A DNA stretch of 45,917 nucleotides. It comes from a virus. This document shows, piece after piece, positions 33,801-39,173 of this stretch. Positions within the stretch are counted from its first letter, which is position 1. Each line of letters opens with the position of its first letter. The DNA lies in IMG/VR virus record IMGVR_UViG_3300042392_001178, positions 1 through 45,917 of that record. The stretch is one strand, 5' to 3'. The notes beneath the pieces were generated by a model that worked only from the letters and a program-made list of their open reading frames with translations, made no database searches and had not been told where the DNA came from. The position numbers and the translations under genes are program-made.

Positions 33801-34040
33801 CTTCTGAGATTCAGCGCTACCAGTTGTAACGGTTTTCGTTACCTTCTCAAATTGTTTGGCAATATCACCAAACTGCTTGGTTAGAGATGATGAATCTAAG
33901 CCAGATCTAAGCTGCTTATCAATAGCTGTAAGTTGTCTACTAAGATCCTTGAGCTTATCAATGCTTTCTTTAACGCCAACAATGCTTGTCTGGACGCCAA
34001 TCTTAATTGTCTCATCTTGTCCGGTAGCACCTACGGCCAT
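27861..34040 (-). CDS. Tail tape measure protein
   Basis: This 2059-residue protein sets tail length. N-terminal coiled coil (about 1-140), then a TP901-type tape-measure core (about 190-520) with hydrophobic patches, membrane-like segments (near 600 and 1090), Ala/Lys/Gln-rich coiled repeats (about 720-900), a long charged coiled coil (about 1330-1480) and a poly-Gly run encoded near 29223-29270. At the accepted 0.15 nm per residue, it would give a tail near 300 nm, long for a siphovirus. No lysozyme-like domain is seen. ATG 34040 follows a GAAA-tetraloop hairpin. Confidence 0.95.
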   Translation of the reverse strand: MAVGATGQDETIKIGVQTSIVGVKESIDKLKDLSRQLTAIDKQLRSGLDSSSLTKQFGDIAKQFEKVTKTVTTGSAESQKSIEKITAQVNKLNAEMAKVQKSKGIGFVGNQQDLKAMKAYKDRLDTVGHAVMAQPKNFGMAIQNIRRFRQDMHDTSKVGIATAASLRAIDGGPPAFMQALNNSQKLKLSLGVVRENLTAVALQFRSQAKDMQWVGRQMAEGITLPIVGLGTMAVRSFMAVQSEMIQLQKVTEFGFGKSKEDADAFYDSLVNGADGIREMSREFGVSRKASTGLFKDVAALGIDSEQGIKSFSRAVSEIGMVGEVDTDTAMQFFRTMNAIFVDGEVDTGGLEKTRDLMAQMSAVADETSLQLKDLAAAFPEVAPVMEKMGFSAGGVAAALAGMYKRGIPATEAAHGLKFALQRLVSPTKDSAELIKKMGFSFFDAGGNVKKADIEVMALAKNLSEMSAEQASKALGELFGLRQTARMQSFFQDVNIGRQELEKLERTGRGASEMTSDYARGLVASGEFAGAALKPMDRYNRALEEIKKDPTTGIKRLKASFDDFKVGLGAAIAPALIRVGEIVMKILDLFNKLPNSIQLSIVGAAVFLAALAPIMIILAQMQHAFVTLGSVALRALPKLAPNFTAGRAIGSIGAGQSTAVQTGNKFTAVHGLKDRFRYALGMPTSAEKAVSAAGGAAKTGSLGPETAATGALTTAKDNLTVASNRLAAAEAREAAAHQGTTTAVATQATATEAASKKAVASQVAATQAASKKNAAAAMTPLQQMQQARRKIDENNKKILQSGGFKPTGAKFGGAYTKNGKFAAAAEADAYLKEHLARQKAAEKVRANAQRNQDNLRKYNAVRAEKSTASAVAAQRAKDAAAANKASAAQAAVASRAASAQNIQNVRKVLGPTAASSAPTAVAGASAGQVAMVNAIRAREAARLAQIAQAAQPPVPPIPPAVKTPLIAAGAADKTSAIFKSLWLSASTTFFSPIGNAAGKTTEKLKKMAKAAKLSSAGQAVSGGFAATAGAFTKGRKGGLGGDAANLAVMASYGKFGKIFGNLGVMFGKFTGAVKIGGGPIGKILTLLLRFNKITVILTIVAGAIAFVVMMFKGMKTNWEAVMAKIQPGIDAIKAAFGRLKETFAGVFEKMMGIFGQLGSGAEEGAGAASAFEGIGGIIGTVFEGIASAIDFVGTVIGFIWPFFERTAYIVKNTVGFIAALFKGEWSQAFMFALATVYEWARPVLIAFDIVVKGIAQALSTILGLMSKIPFVGNSIKGAAEAVEAFSDTGIVGMLDDKLRTGLGGVFGPGTTGPAKKEAKKAGGEVGETLGEAINSGAGDAADGESWVKKWTDKVVSVLEKELDKIRKSATDALEKTHEAALKVYDDRIKAIEDQEKAEEKLYKTEEYLSKKRDLLAKRNIDNQNYQKEKALAIYEGRYNDARMLDIQERVNKEAYAKDLTDIEDSRAKDLLKETRDNLKDLINLEKDAAKERFDIQKKILEAYLDQILEMTPLTVGEMQSAMDRINQVLSNVGAAWPEYAQGAMDVFAEVFRKSNSEIVNEFRKSGEDAVLDWVAGFVSTDALAAIKAELSKSGGGGGGGGGGGDGTGGGDGATPDGAPAPPSELETSQSKYSKANAQAANEEELAIINVLKAQIALGDARNKDNPLYEKAMKQRIVDLGRETGAFMTAKEAEQALRSNNYMLEDQYNTGITKMWKENLDKRHQEYEKYNFDLASSAYSFQNKQFGAIKKTTEEVKYYKTQEGEHWFEINGKIVNSFGQTAKFLVDKNGNTTKTLIDQNGRLMTTTEESFKSAQEVLDAMTERNIKPGTAAAQLYVNKINELGYAVVTLPGGKTIVIDVDTAKALNKFKALEKFLKANGGGMLGLEEIMQLGRGEDVLGLNTQTRVTQFGTFYWSGNEWVHAGYASGGLVKAQKDGIIANIGEGGFDEYVITTDPKYRASNLGYLSAAASRLGVKMASGAAIKAASGGMFTSRGASGSSAEYASGMGGDVYINVDTFIGEEEWFASMASKYNMKTVPRQRKIEGQQKRVVSSYNDRYRLR

Positions 34041-34054
34041 ATCTCACACTCACT

Positions 34055-34070
34055 TAATCCTTTCGGATTA
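34055..34070 (-). promoter_or_regulatory. GAAA-tetraloop hairpin before the tape measure gene
   Basis: On the minus strand TAATCC-GAAA-GGATTA forms a six-base-pair hairpin with a GNRA loop between the frameshift product stop (34068) and the tape measure ATG (34040). It may shape the ribosome-site region or act as a processing signal. Confidence 0.5.
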
Positions 34071-34484
34071 TTGCTCACCCTCAATTATAGAATAACCAAG
34101 ATTTATAGGCAACTTATATACTTCACTTTCACCAAAAGCCGGAGTTACCTCTCCACCAACCTTCGGATCAATTAACGCAGCAGGTCTATAACTCCGCTCC
34201 TCAGACTTCTCCGAATCTGAATCAGAGTAGATATACTGGATCGCTGACTGATCATCAGATATCTCGGCCCCCGCAGCAGCCGCCATCGACTTCAATGCGC
34301 GAGACTGCCTCTCAACGGTAGCTTCGTAAAGAACGATAAGCTCGTCAAGAGACAAAGACTCTTCTAAATCAAGGAAGTTCTTCCAAGAACCACATTCGCA
34401 GAAAACTTCCTGCTCAAGCAAAGTTAGGGGTATATCATCAAAGGTGACATCTTCTCCGTCACCTCCCCCGCCTATGCGTTTGGG
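34068..34484 (-). CDS. Tail assembly chaperone, frameshift extension (gpT-like)
   Basis: This second tail-chaperone frame lies -1 to the upstream gene and has no good start of its own; it reads continuously from the CCCAAAC at 34484-34478 to the stop at 34068. The frame arithmetic fits (139 codons). The extension begins RIGGGGDGEDVTFDDIPLTL and contains a Cys pair, an acidic central part and a helical end (ESEVYKLPINLG). Made only by frameshifting, it would be fused to the gpG-like protein to give about 233 residues, as in lambda gpGT. The fusion protein folds around the tape measure. Confidence 0.8.
   Translation of the reverse strand, partial: PKRIGGGGDGEDVTFDDIPLTLLEQEVFCECGSWKNFLDLEESLSLDELIVLYEATVERQSRALKSMAAAAGAEISDDQSAIQYIYSDSDSEKSEERSYRPAALIDPKVGGEVTPAFGESEVYKLPINLGYSIIEGEQ
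34442..34464 (-). promoter_or_regulatory. Stem-loop downstream of the slippery site
   Basis: AGGTGAC and GTCACCT form a seven-base-pair stem with a nine-base loop about 13 bases after the slippery heptamer on the minus-strand message. It is a candidate stimulator of frameshifting; the spacing is a little longer than usual. Confidence 0.55.
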
Positions 34485-34768
34485 TCAGTCCCCATTGCAG
34501 CAGAAATAAGCTGATTGAATGACTTGATATCAAGAAGATCTTCCACAAGTTCAGGATCATCAGCGATTTCGGGCTCAATAGCAGAAAGGATAACCTGAGC
34601 AGCCTCAACCATGAGATCTACTGACTTGTCATCATCTTCAGAATTTTCCATTTCCTTCATAACTGCATTCAGCTTTCGAAGCTGACGAAGGGAAACCGGG
34701 TAAATCGTTCTCGTCTTATCTGAGAAAGAAACTTCAACTCCCGGACGAATATTATTAATCTTAGCCAT
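34472..34768 (-). CDS. Tail assembly chaperone (gpG-like)
   Basis: This 98-residue helical, acidic protein begins MAKINNIRPGVEVSFS, typical of actinophage tail assembly chaperones, and lies just before the tape measure. ATG 34768 has AGGAG seven bases upstream. Its end reads ...GAC CCA AAC GCA TAG, so the heptamer CCCAAAC at 34484-34478 lies in the right frame (C CCA AAC) two codons before its stop for a -1 slip. The normal product and a longer fusion would be made from the same start. Confidence 0.88.
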   Translation of the reverse strand: MAKINNIRPGVEVSFSDKTRTIYPVSLRQLRKLNAVMKEMENSEDDDKSVDLMVEAAQVILSAIEPEIADDPELVEDLLDIKSFNQLISAAMGTDPNA

Positions 34769-34795
34769 AAACACACTCCTGTAAGGTCAATGCAC

Positions 34796-34804
34796 ATTAT
34801 AACA
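34796..34804 (-). promoter_or_regulatory. Extended -10 promoter (TGTTATAAT) before tail chaperone
   Basis: The minus strand reads TGTTATAAT immediately after a terminator-like hairpin and 27 bases before ATG 34768. No good -35 is seen (spacer would lie in the hairpin). A new tail transcript could start here. Confidence 0.5.
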
Positions 34805-34838
34805 CAAAGAGGGACAGATTGCTCTGTCCCTCAAAGTG
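34803..34838 (-). terminator. Terminator-like hairpin after the major tail protein
   Basis: GAGGGACAGA and TCTGTCCCTC (34809-34818 with 34823-34832) make a perfect ten-base-pair stem with a TTGC loop, extended by CAC/GTG around AAA internal loops. It lies 23 bases past the major tail protein stop. A T-rich tail (CTCTTTGTGTTATAAT) follows on the minus strand. Confidence 0.75.
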
Positions 34839-34860
34839 TGAATGTGTTTTAACTTAATTA

Positions 34861-35406
34861 TCAGATCTGATCGACAATGGTGCCGTATTCCTGACCCGTG
34901 TTTGCCGGGTTTGGGAGAATACGGAAATCGACAGGATAAGCTGCATTCTCAGCACGCTTCAGCATATGTGATGAAGAGCTGTACTGAATAACTCTGCCGC
35001 AGCTATAAGTACGAGTCTTAGTGACTGTGCCACTTGTGCCGGGAGCGTTACCTACAAGAGTAATTGCACGCTCTACGGGATAGACTGACTGAATACCCAT
35101 ACGAAGAGTCGTGCTTGCTCCACCATACGTGAGCTCTGACTCAGGGCCAGAGGTCTGCAGGTTCCATGAGTAAGCAAGGTTCTCAAGGGTAGCTTCAGCG
35201 AGCTTTGTCTTGATCGAAACCTTGATCTTTGAAACGATAACGCGAGCTGCGTCACCGAACTGATCGATTTCGATGTCAACCATGTCAGGTTCCCAAGCGA
35301 TTTCAGCACCGTCTTGAGTGGCGCCGATATCAGATACCGTGCCAACAGTGTTACCAATCGAAAGGATGCCTTCACCAGTGATAATGTTCGAAAATGTTAC
35401 TGCCAT
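34861..35406 (-). CDS. Major tail protein
   Basis: This 181-residue protein (ATG 35406 with GGAGGAAAAA before it; a longer upstream reading is unlikely) is located between connectors and tail chaperones, the standard place of the tail-tube protein. It has a beta-rich pattern (GTVSDIGATQDGAEIAWEP, AARVIVSKIKVSIKTKLAEAT, NLAYSWNLQTSGP) like the phage tail-tube fold. Its transcript is bounded by a strong ribosome site and a terminator, matching a highly expressed protein. No Ig-like decoration domain is evident. Confidence 0.85.
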   Translation of the reverse strand: MAVTFSNIITGEGILSIGNTVGTVSDIGATQDGAEIAWEPDMVDIEIDQFGDAARVIVSKIKVSIKTKLAEATLENLAYSWNLQTSGPESELTYGGASTTLRMGIQSVYPVERAITLVGNAPGTSGTVTKTRTYSCGRVIQYSSSSHMLKRAENAAYPVDFRILPNPANTGQEYGTIVDQI

Positions 35407-35416
35407 TTTTTTCCTC

Positions 35417-35608
35417 CTATTCCAAAATAAATAGCTTTTTACCTTTTTTAGTTTTTCTCTTAGCAATTCTCATTGCATGATCAAACTCAACTTCATCTGA
35501 GCGATTTCCAATCCCTAAGGATTTTTGCCACTCAAATTCATAGACCTTATTTTTAAATCTTACTACCTTGCCAGAGCCTTTACCAATATAAGTTATTGCT
35601 CTATACAT
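35417..35608 (-). CDS. Small basic hypothetical protein
   Basis: This 63-residue basic protein (KRKTKKGKKLFI near its end) has ATG 35608 with GAGG seven bases before. Alternating strands (YRAITYIGKGSGKVVRFK, VYEFEWQK) suggest a small barrel. It lies between the tail-terminator-like gene and the major tail gene, so it may be a small structural or assembly factor. It has no recognised family. Confidence 0.6.
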   Translation of the reverse strand: MYRAITYIGKGSGKVVRFKNKVYEFEWQKSLGIGNRSDEVEFDHAMRIAKRKTKKGKKLFILE

Positions 35609-35637
35609 AGGATATCCTCACATTTCTTATAAAGCAA

Positions 35638-36045
35638 TCAAAGTTCAACAAAGCCAACTTCGAAAGATCTTACTATACTGGCAAAGCCATCCCTCTCAAG
35701 AGGGGCGAACATATCGCCACTAGCCATCCTGCACCAGCAAAGCCTATACGTAGGATTTGTCATATCAATCTTGATGGTTGATATTAGATCTCCAACGTGA
35801 AGGAAATCTTCAATATCCTTAGCTATATCTCTAGCCCTAGACAAATCTGTATCATATACATAATATGTCAAGACAGAATCTCTGAGCCAGTACTGCTCTG
35901 AGTTCCTTGTGGCAACAGACTCTTCCCAAGTGATAAAGGGAGCAGGAGAATCTCCATACCCAGTTAACGGGGTTATCTCTATATCACGATATCCCTGAGA
36001 TACAAGATAGGCTGTCAATACAGGATTAATGTCTACGGCAATCAT
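35638..36045 (-). CDS. Tail terminator-like protein
   Basis: This 135-residue protein follows the gp10-like gene and precedes the tail-tube gene. Its mixed alpha/beta pattern (NPVLTAYLVSQGYRDIEITPL, DIAKDIEDFLHVGDL, RMASGDMFAPLERDG, IVRSFEVGFVEL) resembles tail-terminator/tail-completion proteins that cap the tail tube at the head-proximal end. ATG 36045 overlaps the stop of the neighbour by ATGA. Name inferred by gene order. Confidence 0.68.
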   Translation of the reverse strand: MIAVDINPVLTAYLVSQGYRDIEITPLTGYGDSPAPFITWEESVATRNSEQYWLRDSVLTYYVYDTDLSRARDIAKDIEDFLHVGDLISTIKIDMTNPTYRLCWCRMASGDMFAPLERDGFASIVRSFEVGFVEL

Positions 36046-36449
36046 CTCATCACCTTCATAACCATTCGTACCTCCGCCAAAGATTTCCTTACGGCACCAT
36101 CAATCTTTTGCTTCATAGAGTCCGTTCCGGGATGACTCACATTTCTAGCAAATCTACTATTACCAATAGGCATTGGCTCTGAAGATGAAATACTATGCCT
36201 CTTTGTGCCCCAATAAATATAAGAGCCAACAGCATCCTTAGGCTTCAAAACAACCTTCATATAGCCAACGCCCGGCTCAATTTTCACGATAAAATGCTTG
36301 CTTTTATCGCCAATCGCTTGAGAAAGATTTCTTCTTATAGCAGCATAAAGCACAAAAGTAATCTGAACATTCCTGACTTTATACTTTCGCTCTGAGGCGA
36401 TGATCTTCTCCGAAGCTCTTTCTATCGCTTTGATATTCTCCACACTCAT
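36042..36449 (-). CDS. HK97 gp10-like head-tail/tail component
   Basis: This 135-residue protein has the pattern of HK97 gp10-type proteins: N-terminal helix (IKAIERASEKIIASERKYK), LYAAIRRNLSQAIG, then a beta part with YIYWGTKRHSISSSEPMPIG and a final helix after VSHPGTDSMKQKIDGAV. The Gly-Thr-Lys-x-His and His-Pro-Gly are characteristic. It joins neck and tail. ATGA overlaps on both sides link it with neighbours. Confidence 0.8.
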   Translation of the reverse strand: MSVENIKAIERASEKIIASERKYKVRNVQITFVLYAAIRRNLSQAIGDKSKHFIVKIEPGVGYMKVVLKPKDAVGSYIYWGTKRHSISSSEPMPIGNSRFARNVSHPGTDSMKQKIDGAVRKSLAEVRMVMKVMR

Positions 36450-36826
36450 GGTTCGATCACGCTCTTCAATTTAACCTGCAAATGCTGAAGATGGCCTGTG
36501 AAGGAGATATGCTTGTCAATCTGGATTACCTGCATCCATTTAGGCTCAATAATTTCTTCCCCGACAATTACCCGCAAATCCTTAAATCTTGTTGAATAAT
36601 TGACATCGGCGTCATGAGGGAAGTAGACAGTAAAATAATCAGCTTCCTCCACCGAAGGAGTGATGCGAATAGCAGTACTTGAACCAGAAGGAACATAGGA
36701 ACATCTCTGACCATTTACAGAAATATTCCACCCTGCCTTATTCTGACCCATATCGTTCTTAGTTGTAATTTTAGTATAAAGATCTACCTTGTGGGCAAAC
36801 CTTATATAAGATCGCTCAGGTGACAT
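36446..36826 (-). CDS. Head-tail stopper / head closure protein
   Basis: This 126-residue protein (ATG 36826, chosen because an upstream reading overlaps far into the connector gene; 11-base overlap remains) begins MSPERSYIRFAHKVDLYTK and has beta strands (CSYVPSGSSTAIRIT, DYFTVYFPHDADVN, LRVIVGEEIIEPKWMQVIQID). The pattern fits the head-closure (gp9/SPP1 gp16-type) barrel that seals the connector after packaging. Order connector, stopper, gp10, terminator is canonical and supports the call. Confidence 0.68.
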   Translation of the reverse strand: MSPERSYIRFAHKVDLYTKITTKNDMGQNKAGWNISVNGQRCSYVPSGSSTAIRITPSVEEADYFTVYFPHDADVNYSTRFKDLRVIVGEEIIEPKWMQVIQIDKHISFTGHLQHLQVKLKSVIEP

Positions 36827-37691
36827 AATCCATCGTCCAAACCACAAAGTCCATAAGCAATGTATCGACATCGATATTCCCAGTCGAATTGAAGATTGAC
36901 GTATCAAACTCAATTCTATGAGAATCTTGCTCTATTCGTTTAATTCCATAGCGACGATTTTCTCTCTTGACATCATTGAGCAAATCAGAAATAAGAAGAG
37001 AGCAGGCCTGCTGGATCTCCCAAGGGACACTCAGCCAACCCCAGTCTCCAGTTACATATACAGTAGAGTTCTTGGGGAAAACTTTTGCCCTAATGTCTTC
37101 CGTGTTAGATTCCTCAATACTTGGAGCCGGATAGATGGTTTTCAAATAATACTTTGATCTAAAATCAACTCGGACAGCAGTTGTATAATCTGTATCATCC
37201 ACAAGAACGCTAGTGAAAGAGTTAAGGCGGGAACCAAGATAGAGTACTGATCTATCATTTCCATCATACTTATAAGTCTTGTTTTTTATAAACTGAAAAT
37301 CCTGGCCTGTATAAGTATCAATAATGCGCCTAGCTACCTTCTCAACTGAAGCAAATCTAGAGGTATACTGGGGGAGATCGTATTCAGGAAATTCAGAGAA
37401 AAAGCTTTCGCTGGATACATAGGTATCCTCAATCTTGAACTCTGTGTAAGCGTAAAAAGGGGTTGTAGAAATATTACAAGACCATTTGATTCTATAAACT
37501 CCAGCAGCTCCCATGAGATCGTCGGCAATTGTGATCGAATAATTGTTTCCGCTAACCAGCGTAGGAGCTGTTGCAGCAACAACAGTGTCTCCTAAGTCAT
37601 AATATACGGTGGCAGTAGCGGTGCCTGCGTCTGGGGCGCTTGGATATGTGAAGCTCTCTGTTACAGCATTGTAAGGAGAATAAGTGTTCAT
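36816..37691 (-). CDS. Head-tail connector protein with N-terminal Ig-like domain
   Basis: This 291-residue protein has an N-terminal beta sandwich (about 1-88, with NNYSITIADDLMGAAGVYRIKWSC and FYAYTEFKIED), resembling Ig-like extensions. A longer helical connector part follows (about 95-291: SRFASVEKVARRIIDTYTG, then strands, then QQACSLLISDLLNDVKRENRRYG) similar to gp6-type adaptor proteins that bind the portal. The first part is unusual and may decorate the neck. The ATG 37691 is seven bases after TATACT, so it may be translated from a leaderless message; no ribosome site is visible. Confidence 0.75.
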   Translation of the reverse strand: MNTYSPYNAVTESFTYPSAPDAGTATATVYYDLGDTVVAATAPTLVSGNNYSITIADDLMGAAGVYRIKWSCNISTTPFYAYTEFKIEDTYVSSESFFSEFPEYDLPQYTSRFASVEKVARRIIDTYTGQDFQFIKNKTYKYDGNDRSVLYLGSRLNSFTSVLVDDTDYTTAVRVDFRSKYYLKTIYPAPSIEESNTEDIRAKVFPKNSTVYVTGDWGWLSVPWEIQQACSLLISDLLNDVKRENRRYGIKRIEQDSHRIEFDTSIFNSTGNIDVDTLLMDFVVWTMDYVT

Positions 37692-37697
37692 ATGAAA

Positions 37698-37726
37698 AGT
37701 ATAACACCATCACGTTTTTTAACCAA
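37698..37726 (-). promoter_or_regulatory. Promoter TTGGTT-17-TATACT, near-leaderless
   Basis: On the minus strand TTGGTT (37726-37721), 17 bases and TATACT (37703-37698) preceded by TGT form an extended promoter. The -10 ends six bases before ATG 37691, so transcription would begin at the start codon. Confidence 0.55.
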
Positions 37727-38063
37727 GCGAATAGAACTCTTCAACCTGCTCTTTATTTGCATATGCAAAACGATAATCCATGCTACTAATTAACCTTGCA
37801 GCGTCAATAGGGTTCATCAGACGAAAAGGCTTATCTCTGGTAAACGAGACTTCCGGAGAAGAATACGAATAACCACTCTTCATGTAAACCATGACCTGTT
37901 CTTGATTAATTTTGGAAATAGGATCATTAGAATCTTCTACATGAAGATCAGAAACTTCAACTTTCTTCACAATCTTCCTTGCTGGCTTACTAGCGACAGT
38001 GCTCTCAGACTCCTCTGATTGCCCCGTATTTTCCTCTGTAAGCGATTTCTTTGCAGGGGGCAT
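37719..38063 (-). CDS. Hypothetical protein between capsid and connector
   Basis: This 114-residue protein is between the capsid and connector genes. A disordered, charged N-terminal half (MPPAKKSLTEENTG, ASKPARKIVKKVE) is followed by a folded part (MVYMKSGYSYSSPEVSF, PFRLMNPIDAARLISSMDYRF). Similar small head proteins occur in actinophages next to capsid genes; the role may be head-tail joining or capsid decoration. AAGGAG lies upstream of ATG 38063. Confidence 0.65.
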   Translation of the reverse strand: MPPAKKSLTEENTGQSEESESTVASKPARKIVKKVEVSDLHVEDSNDPISKINQEQVMVYMKSGYSYSSPEVSFTRDKPFRLMNPIDAARLISSMDYRFAYANKEQVEEFYSLG

Positions 38064-38085
38064 ACAATTCTCCTTAAAATGATAA

Positions 38086-38109
38086 ATGCCGGGGATTTCT
38101 CCCCGGCAT
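38086..38109 (-). terminator. Terminator hairpin after the major capsid gene
   Basis: ATGCCGGGGA and TCCCCGGCAT form a perfect ten-base-pair stem with a four-base loop, followed on the minus strand by TTATCATTTT. It lies about 28 bases past the capsid stop and should lower transcription into the connector genes. Confidence 0.8.
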
Positions 38110-38136
38110 AATCATATCACAAATTGTGACTAACTA

Positions 38137-39159
38137 CTATGAACGAACCTTGACGTTGCGAACGTGAACGTAAGCAGCGGCATTTTCGATCTGACAAGCA
38201 ACCCGAATGAACTGAGTGTACTCAATAGCATCCTTCTTGGGCTTAAACTCACGATAGACAACAATGTCACGCTGCATACCGACGATGCGGTTCTGCGGGA
38301 ACGTAAGTTCAACAACACCATGCTGACCAGTAGCAGCGGTGTATGAGCCAGTCTCAGTCTCCTCGTAAAGAGGAATCTCAAGAAGCGGGATACCGAATGG
38401 ACGAATGCCAGCGACATAAGCCGTACCAGCACCGCCACCCTGACCTCCACCAAGGCCCTGATTGACGATAGCATCGCCAAGAACAGAACCAGCAGAAGGG
38501 CCACCATTAGCGGCAACATCAAGAGTAAGACTGTGAATATAATCCTGAAGCAACGAGCTTGACGTTGAGAACGCAAGCTGTGACCGACGCTGCAGGTACT
38601 TATTGGGCATATCACGAAGCGCTGCATCAAATACTGCGCGAGTGAGGTTTGCACCAGCGGCGTCTACAACAACGCCATTGGCTCTAGCAAGCTTACGGAA
38701 GCCATTAAGAGCCTTAATCAACGGAAGGCCAGTCTCCGAGGTATCACCGTGAATCAAAAGATCCTCAAGATCATTTGCAGTCTGGCGGGCCATAAGCGAT
38801 GCTACATGGTCTTCCAGAGAGTCACCTTCAATATTGTCTTCCAGACCCTCAGTGGTAAGCTCCCAATCAAGGCGAAGCTTAACGGTGGTCATAGAAATCT
38901 TCGTGAAAGTGGGATCAGCATTGCTGCCATCATCCGTACCTTCAGTAGCCTTGCGCATAATGCGCTGGCCGATATCAACCTTATCAATGTCGATGGTTGG
39001 CTCGTTCATACGAACGATGCGAGCCGTCTTCATAAGGACAGATTGATCGAAAACAAAATCGATAAAACGATTTGCCTGCTTTGCATTCAGAATACCGCCT
39101 GAACCGGCGCCAATCTGAGTAGTATTAATTACCTTTTCTAATAAATCTTTGCTGCTCAT
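38137..39159 (-). CDS. Major capsid protein
   Basis: This 340-residue HK97-fold-type capsid protein follows the protease-scaffold gene, begins MSSKDLLEKVINTTQIG and has AGGAGG before ATG 39159. Features typical of the fold: an N-terminal arm, an E-loop region (SMTTVKLRLDWELTTEGLED, about 88-107), an alpha-rich P domain (SLEDHVASLMARQTANDLEDLL) and C-terminal strands (YREFKPKKDAIEYTQFI). The glycine-rich GLGGGQGGGAG loop (about 236-245) may be a surface insertion. No Lys-Asn isopeptide pair can be assigned by eye. Confidence 0.9.
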   Translation of the reverse strand: MSSKDLLEKVINTTQIGAGSGGILNAKQANRFIDFVFDQSVLMKTARIVRMNEPTIDIDKVDIGQRIMRKATEGTDDGSNADPTFTKISMTTVKLRLDWELTTEGLEDNIEGDSLEDHVASLMARQTANDLEDLLIHGDTSETGLPLIKALNGFRKLARANGVVVDAAGANLTRAVFDAALRDMPNKYLQRRSQLAFSTSSSLLQDYIHSLTLDVAANGGPSAGSVLGDAIVNQGLGGGQGGGAGTAYVAGIRPFGIPLLEIPLYEETETGSYTAATGQHGVVELTFPQNRIVGMQRDIVVYREFKPKKDAIEYTQFIRVACQIENAAAYVHVRNVKVRS

Positions 39160-39173
39160 TATTCACCTCCTAG

